From positions 1 to 46,103 of the forward strand of contig CANQQL010000004.1 of assembly GCA_947625975.1 (NCBI GenBank): a stretch of 46,103 nucleotides of DNA. The letters run 5' to 3'. Under the pieces are notes generated by a model that was not told the DNA's origin, made no database searches, and saw nothing but the letters and a program-made list of their open reading frames with translations. The position numbers were made by a program, and so were the translations under genes. Source of the stretch: an uncultured Bacilli bacterium. GTDB taxonomy: Bacteria; Bacillota_I; Bacilli_A; RFN20; CAG-826. Every line of letters begins with the position of its first letter. Position 1 is the stretch's first letter. Shown piece after piece: positions 1 to 7,929 of this stretch.

Positions 1-33
1 ACTTGATTTATTATACCATATTCATACTTATTG

Positions 34-109
34 CCGTTTTCTATCTATAAACGGACTTCCAAATGTTAATTATCAAATAATTAACTCTTTCAAGAAGTTA
101 TCTTGAAAG
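34..109. repeat. Three consecutive perfect inverted repeats upstream of tRNA-Arg
   Basis: Three hairpins follow each other. CCGTTT (34-39) pairs with AAACGG (49-54). GTTAATTAT (65-73) pairs with ATAATTAAC (77-85) across a 3-nt loop. CTTTCAAGA (87-95) pairs with TCTTGAAAG (101-109). None is followed by a T-tract, so they are not ordinary intrinsic terminators. The right arm of the third contains the -35 box of the tRNA-Arg promoter. They could be protein-binding sites or the 3' end of an upstream transcript; the role is unknown. Confidence 0.6.
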
Positions 110-131
110 TAAGAAACGGTTGGTGTAATAT
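103..131 (+). promoter_or_regulatory. Promoter of tRNA-Arg
   Basis: A -35 box TTGAAA (103-108), a 17-bp spacer and a -10 box TAATAT (126-131) predict a start near 138, four bases before the mature tRNA 5' end. The -35 lies inside an inverted repeat arm. Confidence 0.65.
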
Positions 132-141
132 TAGTATGTGT

Positions 142-218
142 GCGCCCATAGCTCAGCTGGATAGAGTATCAGACTTCGAATCTGAGTGTCGTGAGTTCGA
201 ATCTTACTGGGCGCGCCA
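142..218 (+). tRNA. tRNA-Arg(TCG)
   Basis: A full cloverleaf: acceptor GCGCCCA (142-148) pairs with TGGGCGC (208-214), followed by discriminator G and an encoded CCA. The D-arm AGCTCAGCTGG and T-loop GTTCGAATC are present. The anticodon loop CTTCGAA gives anticodon TCG, which reads CGA as arginine. The gene ends 18 bases before the next CDS, so the two may share a transcript. Confidence 0.93.
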
Positions 219-236
219 TTTTCTTAGGTATAAAGT

Positions 237-1115
237 ATGAATAAAAAATATGTACAAAATTATTTAAAAGCAATCAAATACATTTTTACAACTCTTGGAA
301 CAATGTTCTTAGGTATGATGATAGGAGTTTCTATATTAATTCCGGGACTAAAAACTGTTTTTGCTTCTTTGGCAAACGGGGTTACGTATTTAGTGAATAA
401 TGTAAATTTAGATGCACAAGTTTTGTTCAAAGATGTATGGAATTCTATTTTATCTTTGGATTGGAATAATCCTTTTAGGGCAATAAAAACTTTATTTTCT
501 TCAACTTGGCTGAATGAAAACATATTACAAATTTTAAACAATCTATTAGGAACTGATGTTGATATTTTTACAGCTGAAATAGAAACTTTAGTAAATAATT
601 TTGTAATTGGTGTGATAGTTTGTATAGTAGCATTTGTTTTATGTTGGATAATTGGATTTATTGTGGGTTATTTTATCACAGAGTTTCAAATTCGTAGAGA
701 TTTTGAAAGGAAGTCTAATTGGAAGCTTATTTTAGAAATATTATTAAATGCGTTTTTGACTGTGTTATTTATAGTTCTTGCGTTATTTTTATTATCTTTA
801 TGGAAATGGAGTGTTATCTTCTCCGTAATTCTTCTTATATCTTTTGCAAGCTGTTTTTCTTTATTTGAGGCTAATTTATTGCGAGGAAAAAATAAAATTC
901 CTTTCAAAACCATATTTAAATTTAAAAATATCAGTAAATACGGATTAAATATTCTAATAATATATGGTATCACAATAGTTATTACAATAATTAGTCTTTT
1001 AATCAATTATATGTTAGGTCTCTTTATCGGTCTATCACTTATTCAAATAACGCATATTGTTATACATTTGAATGCCGAGATGTATATTGATACCATTGAA
1101 ACCAATCTAAAATAA
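237..1115 (+). CDS. Hypothetical multi-pass membrane protein, 292 aa
   Basis: I do not recognise a family. The protein has one hydrophobic segment near residues 14-37, a more polar stretch at about 40-115 containing several Trp and Asn (probably outside the membrane), and then four or five hydrophobic segments at about 120-145, 160-185, 190-212 and 238-275. The alternation of a polar external region and a dense C-terminal membrane domain suggests a small integral membrane protein. The start is the first ATG after tRNA-Arg; the upstream TTAGGTA is a weak ribosome-binding site, so a later start is possible. No clear terminator follows. A small-RNA gene with its own promoter lies downstream. Confidence 0.6.
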   Translation: MNKKYVQNYLKAIKYIFTTLGTMFLGMMIGVSILIPGLKTVFASLANGVTYLVNNVNLDAQVLFKDVWNSILSLDWNNPFRAIKTLFSSTWLNENILQILNNLLGTDVDIFTAEIETLVNNFVIGVIVCIVAFVLCWIIGFIVGYFITEFQIRRDFERKSNWKLILEILLNAFLTVLFIVLALFLLSLWKWSVIFSVILLISFASCFSLFEANLLRGKNKIPFKTIFKFKNISKYGLNILIIYGITIVITIISLLINYMLGLFIGLSLIQITHIVIHLNAEMYIDTIETNLK

Positions 1116-1173
1116 TCTTGTAAGATAGGTAATGGATATCAATAGTTACATTCCTTTCTTTTTATCAAATTTA

Positions 1174-1203
1174 ATGACTTCTATTAAAAGTTTTAAGTAC
1201 AAT
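1174..1203 (+). promoter_or_regulatory. Promoter of the small RNA at 1211
   Basis: ATGACT (1174-1179), an 18-bp spacer and TACAAT (1198-1203) predict transcription from about 1210, exactly where the closing stem of the downstream RNA begins. The -35 is imperfect. Confidence 0.45.
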
Positions 1204-1210
1204 AAGTACA

Positions 1211-1304
1211 GAAAGTGTTTGGCTCGGTGTTAGCGGTTTACCGCTTTCGTTCTTGTAGCCCCCCACGGAATGAGGCTTAATTGCTCGTGGCACTTTCTTT
1301 TTTT
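1211..1304 (+). ncRNA. Unidentified structured small RNA, about 94 nt
   Basis: GAAAGTG (1211-1217) pairs perfectly with CACTTTC (1291-1297), closing a three-way junction. One arm is GGCT...AGCC enclosing the hairpin AGCGG-TTTA-CCGCT. The other is CCACG...CGTGG. A C-rich single strand (six C, around 1259-1264) lies between the arms. The final stem runs directly into seven T, so it doubles as an intrinsic terminator. With a promoter ending seven bases upstream, this looks like an independent RNA gene. It has no SRP-RNA tetraloop region (no GGAA...AAGCAGC) and does not match 6S, tmRNA or any riboswitch class I know. A C-rich regulatory sRNA is one possibility. Confidence 0.6.
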
Positions 1305-1446
1305 ATGTATTTATTTTTTTAGAACTTTTCTTTCTATTGTAAAAAATGGTAATATAGGTAGTGTATATTAATAGTTTGTTGACTTTTGTAACACGTGTGT
1401 ATAATAATATAAATATAAATCACTAAAATTTACAGGCGGATAATTT

Positions 1447-2040
1447 ATGGATGAAAAGATTGATCGACGAGTAATAAAGACAAGAAAGGCAATCCGAAAA
1501 GCCTTTGCCGATATGTTAAGGGTTAAATCTTTTGATTGTATAACGGTAAAAGACATTTCAGATGCTGCAGATATTAGTCGAAAAACTTTTTATACTTATT
1601 ACCATGGAGTTTGGGAAATAAAGAATGAGATTGAAAAAGAAATAATAAATCTTTTGGCTCAAGATGTACAAAATAATGATCCAATTAATTATATTAAAAG
1701 CCCTCAAACATTTTTTATTAAATTAAATTATTTATTTGGTGACTATTCGGATTTTTTTGATGCCATGATTACCAACTCGGATAATATGTATTTGATTAGA
1801 GAAATGGCAAAAATTGTAGGAGAAAGTATAAAAAAATTATTAAAAGAAAAAGCGGAGCAACTGAAAGTCGAAGAAAAAAAGTTAAATATAATTGTCCAAT
1901 TTATAATAACTGGTGTTTTTTTCGTCTATCAAGATTGGTATGAAAGCGGAAGAGTGGAACCTATTGAAAATGTTTGTGAAGCTTTAGGTGAAATAATATT
2001 TAAAGGACTAAATGGTCTTAAGGAAGAATTTTTTATTTAA
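1447..2040 (+). CDS. TetR/AcrR-family transcriptional regulator, 197 aa
   Basis: The N-terminal ~60 residues form a TetR DNA-binding domain: helix ITVKDISDAADISRKTFYTY is the typical helix-turn-helix, ending in the usual TFYTYY pattern. The C-terminal part is helical and resembles the TetR_C_8 type of ligand-binding/dimerisation domain, so an unknown small-molecule effector is likely. The start ATG is preceded by AGGCGG at good spacing. The gene ends exactly one base before the methyltransferase start, so the two are co-transcribed. There is no obvious transporter target beside it; its regulon cannot be told from this window. Confidence 0.88.
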   Translation: MDEKIDRRVIKTRKAIRKAFADMLRVKSFDCITVKDISDAADISRKTFYTYYHGVWEIKNEIEKEIINLLAQDVQNNDPINYIKSPQTFFIKLNYLFGDYSDFFDAMITNSDNMYLIREMAKIVGESIKKLLKEKAEQLKVEEKKLNIIVQFIITGVFFVYQDWYESGRVEPIENVCEALGEIIFKGLNGLKEEFFI

Positions 2041-2934
2041 ATGATGCAAATAGATGATAAGAGTTTTTTATTTGTGCATATTAATGCACAATATGGTGCA
2101 GAATACGCTAAACTTATACAACAAGGCTTGACATCAAAGCGTATAAGTTCTTTTCGCATTAATACTTTAAAATCAAATTATCAAGAAATTGAGGAAGTTT
2201 TAAAAATTTACAAAATTCCCTTTGAAAAAATAAATTATATTCCCAATGCCTATATATTAAAAGATTTTGACAAAATACAAAATTTAGAGATATATAAAGA
2301 TGGGAAAATTTACTTGCAAAGTTTATCATCAATGCTACCACCCTTATTACTTTCGCCTAAAGAATCCGATCATATTTTAGATATGGCAGCTGCTCCAGGA
2401 AGCAAGACAAGTCAAATAGCGGCGCTTACTAACAACAAAGCTTGCATTACAGCCGTGGAAATAAATCCATTACGTGCAGAAAGACTAAAATACAATTTAG
2501 AAAAACAAGGTGTGACACGAGTTACTATTCTAATAAAAGATGCAAGATTTTTAGATGATTTTTATCGCTTTAATAAAATTTTACTGGATGCCCCTTGTAG
2601 TGGCTCTGGTACGCTTAATTTAAATATAGACACTAAGCAAAAAATTAATCAGGATATTATAAAAAAATGTCAAAATAGGCAAATAACGCTTTTAAAAAAA
2701 GCAATATCTCTACTTCCAAAAGGTGGCGAACTTATTTATTCGACTTGTTCGATTTTTAAAGAAGAAAACGAAGAAGTAATAAAAAAGTTCTTAGATAATT
2801 GTGTTCAATTGGTCCATCTTGAAAAACTTAATTGCAATAATTTATGTTATCTTCCATCATTAGATGGTACATTAACTATCTTACCAAATGAATACTTTGA
2901 AGGATTTTTTATAGCTAAATTGCGTAAATTATAA
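2041..2934 (+). CDS. RsmB/RsmF-type rRNA cytosine-C5 methyltransferase, 297 aa
   Basis: A NOL1/NOP2/Sun-family SAM-dependent RNA methyltransferase. The SAM-binding motif DMAAAPGSKTSQ lies at 114-125. Motif IV DAPCSGSGT (183-191) carries one conserved cysteine (C186) and motif VI YSTCSI (233-238) carries the catalytic nucleophile (C236). An N-terminal extension typical of the RsmF group precedes the Rossmann core. At 297 residues it lacks the extra C-terminal PUA-like domains of E. coli RsmF and so resembles the short Gram-positive form, which methylates 16S rRNA. Two ATG codons occur at 2041 and 2044; AGGAAG at 2021-2026 is the only ribosome-binding site and favours translation coupled to the upstream tetR. 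Confidence 0.88.
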   Translation: MMQIDDKSFLFVHINAQYGAEYAKLIQQGLTSKRISSFRINTLKSNYQEIEEVLKIYKIPFEKINYIPNAYILKDFDKIQNLEIYKDGKIYLQSLSSMLPPLLLSPKESDHILDMAAAPGSKTSQIAALTNNKACITAVEINPLRAERLKYNLEKQGVTRVTILIKDARFLDDFYRFNKILLDAPCSGSGTLNLNIDTKQKINQDIIKKCQNRQITLLKKAISLLPKGGELIYSTCSIFKEENEEVIKKFLDNCVQLVHLEKLNCNNLCYLPSLDGTLTILPNEYFEGFFIAKLRKL

Positions 2935-2936
2935 AG

Positions 2937-2965
2937 TTGAAAAGAAAAGATCTATTTGTTATACT
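2937..2965 (+). promoter_or_regulatory. Promoter of the riboswitch-antiporter operon
   Basis: TTGAAA (2937-2942), a 17-bp spacer and TATACT (2960-2965) give a predicted start near 2972, just ahead of the riboswitch aptamer. The -35 begins three bases after the methyltransferase stop codon. Confidence 0.7.
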
Positions 2966-2971
2966 TGATTA

Positions 2972-3104
2972 GACACAAACTCAATGAGGGAGTAGTTGAC
3001 CTATTAGGTGATAAATCAACAGGCATGATTTATTTTAAATCTGGTTTATCTTAATTAACGAGACTCAGCATAGATGAATTAAGTATATGTCTGAGTCTGT
3101 TTTT
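2972..3104 (+). promoter_or_regulatory. yybP-ykoY-type (manganese) riboswitch
   Basis: The two hallmark loops of the yybP-ykoY family are present. GGGAGTAG (2988-2995) follows the 5' strand TGAG. AACGAGAC (3057-3064) precedes the 3' strand TCA, so TGAG/CTCA forms P1 as in the L. lactis aptamer, where the corresponding motifs are GGGGAGUAG and AGCAAGAC. Between them are further helices, including ATAAATCA/TGATTTAT with a 7-nt loop. The GAGAC of the second loop is also part of the terminator stem that follows, which is the expected switch: metal binding would hold this strand and prevent termination. Family members sense Mn2+ and turn on metal efflux genes. Confidence 0.8.
3061..3104 (+). terminator. 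Riboswitch expression-platform terminator
   Basis: AGACTCAG (3061-3068) pairs with CTGAGTCT (3091-3098) and is followed by GTTTTT. The 5' arm overlaps the aptamer motif AACGAGAC, making folding of aptamer and terminator mutually exclusive. Confidence 0.75.
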
Positions 3105-3117
3105 ATAGGAGGTCATT

Positions 3118-4134
3118 ATGTTTCTAGAAGGATTAGGTACTTGGACATTTGGGGGAATCTTTGGCGCTATTGCACTTTTAATTGCAGGTCTTATCTTAAT
3201 TATTAAAAGTGGTGATATATTTGTTGATGCATCAGCTTGGATGGCTGATGAATTTCACGTTCCTAAGTTTTTAATAGGCGTTACGATTGTCAGTTTTGCT
3301 ACAACTTTACCAGAATTATTAGTTTCGATTTTTGCGGTTATAGAAGGCTCTTATGATATGGGAATCGCAAATGCAGTTGGTAGCGTTACGGCGAATACTG
3401 GGTTAATTCTAGCAATTTCGGCAATATTCGTAGGTTGCAAAATTGATCGGAAAGATTTTGGCATTAAAGGTTTTATTATTCTTCTCACAAGTATCATTTT
3501 ATTTGCTTTTTGTTTGAGCAAATCGTTTGGAATTATACCATCAATCTTATTTTTAATTATCTTTGTGATTCATATGGCAATTACCATTAAGTCTGCTATG
3601 AAGAAAGATCGTGATGTAACGAAAGTAATGGAAATTGCCGAAGAAGTTACGGAAACAAAAAAATCTACAAAAAAAGATAAAGCGATTAATATTTTTAAGT
3701 TTATATTTGGTGCACTTGGTATTGCTGTTGGTGCAAAATTGCTTGTAGATAATGCAACAGAAGTGGCAAGTGCTTTAAATATTTCGGAAGGAATAGTTGG
3801 AATTACTATTGTTGCAATCGGTACAAGTCTTCCAGAATTAGTTACCACTATTACTTCAATTGTAAAAAAACAGGGAGATCTTGGAGTTGGCAATGTCATT
3901 GGGGCAAATATTATCGATTTAGTTTTAATTTTGCCTATTTGTTCTTTTATTGCCAATGGTAATCTAATTGTTTCTGAACAAGCGTATATGTTAGATATTC
4001 CTGTATTACTTGTTTTATCTTTAATAGCAGTTGTTCCAACTTTAATATTTAAAAAATTTAATAAAATACAAGGTATTGGTATGTTGGTAATTTATATTGC
4101 ATATGTTGCTTGTGCAGCAATATTTTTTGCGTAG
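3118..4134 (+). CDS. CaCA-family cation antiporter (YrbG-like), 338 aa
   Basis: An inner-membrane exchanger of the Na+/Ca2+ type. It has the two inverted alpha-repeats of the family. The first, around 54-98, contains FATTLPELLVS and GSVTANTG; the second, around 228-272, contains AIGTSLPELVTT and GNVIGANIID. The Glu of each PEL (E66, E240) is the usual ion ligand. A charged cytoplasmic loop (about 160-192) separates the halves, and about 10 membrane helices fit the length. Start ATG follows AGGAGG six bases upstream. Because a manganese-type riboswitch precedes it, I infer that it exports a divalent metal, possibly Mn2+ rather than or besides Ca2+. The ECF S component follows after 10 bases. 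Confidence 0.88.
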   Translation: MFLEGLGTWTFGGIFGAIALLIAGLILIIKSGDIFVDASAWMADEFHVPKFLIGVTIVSFATTLPELLVSIFAVIEGSYDMGIANAVGSVTANTGLILAISAIFVGCKIDRKDFGIKGFIILLTSIILFAFCLSKSFGIIPSILFLIIFVIHMAITIKSAMKKDRDVTKVMEIAEEVTETKKSTKKDKAINIFKFIFGALGIAVGAKLLVDNATEVASALNISEGIVGITIVAIGTSLPELVTTITSIVKKQGDLGVGNVIGANIIDLVLILPICSFIANGNLIVSEQAYMLDIPVLLVLSLIAVVPTLIFKKFNKIQGIGMLVIYIAYVACAAIFFA

Positions 4135-4144
4135 GTGAAAATTT

Positions 4145-4657
4145 ATGAATAGAAATATTATTAAAAAAATGATTTATAGTGCGCTAGGAATTGCTTTGGT
4201 AACCATTTCTACCGCGTTTTTACAACTTAATTTAGGAAGTTCTTTTGTTTGTTTAGGAGATGTATTTATTTTTGTTATTTCCATAATTTTTGGTCCGGTT
4301 GTGGGCCTTTTATCTGGAGGTTTTGGCTCATTTTTTGGCGATATGATTTCTTACCCGCCTACAATGTTTTATACTCTTATAATTAAAGGCCTAGAAGGTT
4401 TATCGGTAGGATTATTAGCTTATCAATTAAGAAAACTTAATACAAATCTTTTTACGCGAAATGCTTTTTGGTTATTAGAGATGTTTGTGGGTTCAATAAT
4501 TATGGTTGGTGGATATTTTTTATGTAAAGCTTTATTTTATGGTACCTATGAAGGTGCCTTAGTTTCGATTGTTCCTAATATTATTCAAGCCATAGTTTGT
4601 ATGATTATTGCCTTAGGTATATTAAATATCTTCCCACAAGAAAAATTTAGGGTATAA
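4145..4657 (+). CDS. ECF transporter S component, 170 aa
   Basis: A small, very hydrophobic protein with about six helices and the glycine-rich signature of ECF substrate-binding subunits (GDVFIFVISIIFGPVVGLL, then GGFGSFFGDMI). Such proteins bind a vitamin or related micronutrient and work with a shared energising module (EcfA, EcfA', EcfT) encoded elsewhere. The substrate cannot be read from the sequence. Start ATG follows AGGTGA. It sits 10 bases after the antiporter and so is probably under the same metal riboswitch, an unexpected pairing. A TATAAT at 4653-4658 overlapping its end probably serves tRNA-Gly. Confidence 0.8.
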   Translation: MNRNIIKKMIYSALGIALVTISTAFLQLNLGSSFVCLGDVFIFVISIIFGPVVGLLSGGFGSFFGDMISYPPTMFYTLIIKGLEGLSVGLLAYQLRKLNTNLFTRNAFWLLEMFVGSIIMVGGYFLCKALFYGTYEGALVSIVPNIIQAIVCMIIALGILNIFPQEKFRV

Positions 4658-4666
4658 TAGTAATGT

Positions 4667-4740
4667 GCAGGTATAGTTTAATGGTAGAACTTTAGCTTCC
4701 CAAGCTAATAATACGGGTTCGATTCCCGCTACCTGCTCCA
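4667..4740 (+). tRNA. tRNA-Gly(CCC)
   Basis: Acceptor GCAGGTA (4667-4673) pairs with TACCTGC (4730-4736), followed by T and CCA. The anticodon stem TTAGC/GCTAA holds loop TTCCCAA, anticodon CCC, and the T-arm is GGTTCGATTCC. TATAAT at 4653-4658, at the end of the preceding gene, is a likely -10 box. Confidence 0.93.
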
Positions 4741-5178
4741 TTATAAATATTTTAAATAACTTTAGTTAGCAGAAAAAATTGTAGTTTTGGGGAAATAGAA
4801 CCAAATGAAAAAAGAAAATTTATATATTTTTTAATATTGCATATCAGTGTTTTTAATATTTATATTTGCACTAATATTAGAATAGAGTATTACATTATAT
4901 AATTTATTATAATTCTGCACTTTTTTATGCTTATATTATTGTAAGAGGATTCGAGTTTCTATTTCCAAGTATTCTTGTTTTTGTACTAGGAAAATACTGT
5001 AAGAAAAAATTCAGAAAAGTAAGCTAAACTTTTCATTGAAAATACTATACATTGATTGCAATTTTTAATAATTGTAATGAAAAATTCGATAAAATAATAT
5101 AAATTATTTTAATTAGTTTATAAAAAAATTTAAGAAGATTATAAATCAAGAATTTAAAAGAGACAATTGAAATTAATT
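4741..5178. other. Gene-free AT-rich spacer
   Basis: No convincing ORF, RNA or repeat. One reading frame gives short hydrophobic stretches broken by several stops, which could be the remains of a small membrane-protein gene, but this is too weak to call. The stretch lies between tRNA-Gly and the 3' end of the broken licD. Confidence 0.5.
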
Positions 5179-6021
5179 TTAATTAGATTGTAAATTATTT
5201 CTCTCAAATCTATTAATTTTATGATGTAGTCCTCGTTTTTCGATTGGAGGAAGTTCCATATAATTTCCATAAAGTGATTGAAGTATTTTCTCGTATTCAG
5301 TTGGTGCATAAACTTCTAATTCATCGAATTTCAATAATTTGGGAGTACCAAAATACGAACTAGGGAATATTGCTTTTTCAGCACCATATGCGCAAGCATA
5401 ATCTACTGAAAATTGACCGGGCTTATGATTGGCGACTAATAAATTATCTAAAAACAAAATTGCCCTAGTAGGTACTAATTTCATTAAAAAATTATTAAAT
5501 TTTTTGTCTGAACATTACCTTTTTTTAACTTCTAAAGCATAAGCTAATAAACTATGAATTTTTGCTTTCTTAAATAATCTTTTAGAAATTTTCTTCTCAT
5601 AGTCTAGCATAAAAATATCTATAAATACCCCTTTATGCATTGTTAAGTTTACTTCACTTACATTTTCTAAAACAGTGCCATTCCTTCTAATTTTTGGCCA
5701 AATTTGATAATACCCTTTATCCGTTAAATTGTTTTGCAAGAAATAATCTTTTGATAAAGCTTTTTTTGCGATTTTTTCAAATTTTTTATAATCGTTCCGA
5801 TACATTAATATATCTATATCATCATCCCAAGGAATAAATCCTTTATGCCTTACTGCACCTAATAATGTGCCACCATAAATATAATATTTTATATTATTAT
5901 TGACACAAATTTCATGAACAGCTTTTAAAATTTGTTTTTCTTCGAATTGTATTAATTTTAATTCACTATCTGTGAGAATATGTGGTTGCGGTTGTTTTGA
6001 TTGAGATTCAGTTGTTTTCAT
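5179..6021 (-). pseudogene. licD: LicD-family transferase split by one in-frame stop codon
   Basis: Residues 1-168 (6021-5515) carry the LicD nucleotidyltransferase core GGTLLGAVRHKGFIPWDDDID (about 50-70). A TAA at 5515-5517 ends this part. The same frame continues without any other stop to 5179 and encodes the C-terminal LicD signature (ACAYGAEKAIFP, then SLYGNYMELPP). The sum is about 280 codons, the normal LicD length, so one nonsense change separates the halves. LicD proteins transfer phosphocholine or similar groups to surface glycans. A fragment could start at ATG 5484. The start ATG at 6021 overlaps the flippase stop by 4 bases and has AGGAGA upstream, so the two form one operon. Slippage at the preceding seven A does not restore the frame. 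Pseudogene is most likely. Confidence 0.85.
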
Positions 6022-7577
6022 TTTTTACTCTCCTTTTTCTTGTGCTTGAACTTTTTTTTAAATAAACTTCCTAATTTTTCTAATAAAAATTTAAATGATT
6101 TACTTCGCCAAAAAATGATTAAATAAAGGGTATTAACCAAAATTGTACAAACAATCATTTTTAAAATCTCTAATACAAAGGTGCCACCAGGTATTAGTGA
6201 ATTAATAAAATAGCTTAATGATAAAGTGGCTGCAAATAACATAAAGTAGAGCAAATATTTGAAATAAAATATAAAAGGCGATTTTTTAAAACAATTTTTA
6301 TATGTAAAATATGGATCGGCTATTGTAACAGTAAAAATTCTAGAAATAGGCGTGGCAATAAGTACTCCAAATACACCCCAAGGCTTTACTAATAAAATAG
6401 AAAGTAGAATATTTATAATAGCATTGGCCAATGGAATCCATCCCGCATTTTTGAAATATCCTTTGGTAATTCTAAATGAATAACCTGCGAATTGCGTTAC
6501 ACCAACATAAAAATTTAATGCTATTGCTAGAACAACCCAAATACTAAAAGTATATTCATTTCCCCATACTAAAGTAAAAATTGGGTTAAAAAACAAAGTC
6601 ATTCCAATACTTAAAAAAGATCCACTCCAAAAAGATAGTAGAAGTAATGTATTAAAAACTTTTTCTTGCTTATCAATGTCATTATTTATATTTAGATTAC
6701 CAATACTTGATATGGTTGAGTTGCACACAGAATTTACTAAGGTTGTAACACTAGAGGAAATCATTTGATAATTCGAAAGCACACCAACTTCAGCTAAGCC
6801 GATAAAAGAAGAAATAATGATATTATCGGTTCCGGCCAATATTACAGCCCCAAGTTTATAGACAAAAATTGATAAAACATTTATAAAAATTGATTTTTTT
6901 TCTTCTTTAGATAAAGGCTTTATTGTTTTTTCTTTTAAAAATTGATTTTTTCGGCCAATATACAAATAAAAAATCAAATTAGCAAAAAATTCAAATACTA
7001 TACCGACTATTAAATAAATATAAAAATTGTGGGTTAAAAGCAAAACAATTGCGAGACAAATTTCTTTTAATAGTTTAATCATTTGCAGTGTAACATCAAC
7101 AATATATTGCTTTTGAGAAGCAATTAAAAAAGATTGCCTAGAAGAGAAAAAATAAGAAGAGGAAGTCTGTATTACATAAAGCATAAAAACAATGTATATG
7201 TTAACAGGAACTCCAATTTCTCCGTTTATTAAGTAAGGAATAAATGGAGTTAATACGCCACCGACTAAAATTACAATACAGCCAATTATTACATAGCATT
7301 TTTGATATAATTTGATTAAAGCATTAATTTTTGGAAAATCGTTCTCAGCGATAGGTTTATACATGCTATATAAAATTGCACTACCAATACCTAGTTCGGC
7401 AAAAGATAAAAGCATTAAAATATCACTGAATAAGCCATTTATACCTAGATATTCTTTGCCAAGCAAATTAATGAATATAGTTCTTACGACAAATGCTAAA
7501 ATTAAATTGAATACCTTCATAGATAGTCCAATTGTTGAATTTTTTAAAACATTTTTTGTCCTTGAAACTTCTTCCAT
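6018..7577 (-). CDS. Polysaccharide flippase (MOP/Wzx-like), 519 aa
   Basis: An integral membrane protein with about 12-14 hydrophobic helices over its whole length, an N-terminal segment NSTIGLSMKVFNLILAF and LLGKEYLGINGLFSDIL typical of Wzx/RfbX-type oligosaccharide-lipid flippases, and a Lys-rich C-terminal tail. It would move undecaprenyl-linked glycan repeat units across the membrane. It precedes and overlaps licD by 4 bases, so the pair served decoration of a surface glycan or teichoic acid. With licD broken and a cytidylyltransferase fossil nearby, the pathway may no longer work. Start ATG at 7577 follows AGGATC. Confidence 0.85.
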   Translation of the reverse strand: MEEVSRTKNVLKNSTIGLSMKVFNLILAFVVRTIFINLLGKEYLGINGLFSDILMLLSFAELGIGSAILYSMYKPIAENDFPKINALIKLYQKCYVIIGCIVILVGGVLTPFIPYLINGEIGVPVNIYIVFMLYVIQTSSSYFFSSRQSFLIASQKQYIVDVTLQMIKLLKEICLAIVLLLTHNFYIYLIVGIVFEFFANLIFYLYIGRKNQFLKEKTIKPLSKEEKKSIFINVLSIFVYKLGAVILAGTDNIIISSFIGLAEVGVLSNYQMISSSVTTLVNSVCNSTISSIGNLNINNDIDKQEKVFNTLLLLSFWSGSFLSIGMTLFFNPIFTLVWGNEYTFSIWVVLAIALNFYVGVTQFAGYSFRITKGYFKNAGWIPLANAIINILLSILLVKPWGVFGVLIATPISRIFTVTIADPYFTYKNCFKKSPFIFYFKYLLYFMLFAATLSLSYFINSLIPGGTFVLEILKMIVCTILVNTLYLIIFWRSKSFKFLLEKLGSLFKKKFKHKKKESKK

Positions 7578-7929
7578 AAATTAAGATCCTACTTTGCAAA
7601 ATTTGGACATTAAGCCTTTTAATATTTAAGCATAACAATTAATATTTTTCAATAATTATATATTGAAATGACATTATATTTGTAGATGACGTGAAAGAAA
7701 AATATATAAAATTCATGTTGATACTGGATTAGTATAAAAAATCTTTTTAATGAAGTACAAAAAAATTTATGTTTAGTAAAAGCAGACAAAATGATAAAAT
7801 CAAAATGTTCTTTATGATTAAAAAAATTGCAAAAATGTCAAATTTTTTCTTTCTAAAAACGTTCTATGTTAATATCCAATATACGCAAGTAATATAGCCA
7901 AAACTTATTAAAGGCTAAATTTAACTCTG
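7578..7929. other. AT-rich intergenic region
   Basis: No supported gene. It separates the leftward flippase operon from the rightward cytidylyltransferase fossil and should contain the flippase promoter, which I could not place with confidence. Confidence 0.5.

Noticed and set aside
1211..1304. SRP RNA, 6S RNA or a known riboswitch
   Set aside because: No GGAA tetraloop with AAGCAGC, no central 6S bubble, and no match to purine, SAM, TPP, FMN, preQ1, THF or fluoride aptamers that I can recall. Its terminator closes the RNA itself and the next gene is 140 bases away.
5510..5545. Programmed frameshift in licD at the A-run
   Set aside because: Both a -1 and a +1 shift run into stops within about 12 codons; the two halves are already in the same frame.
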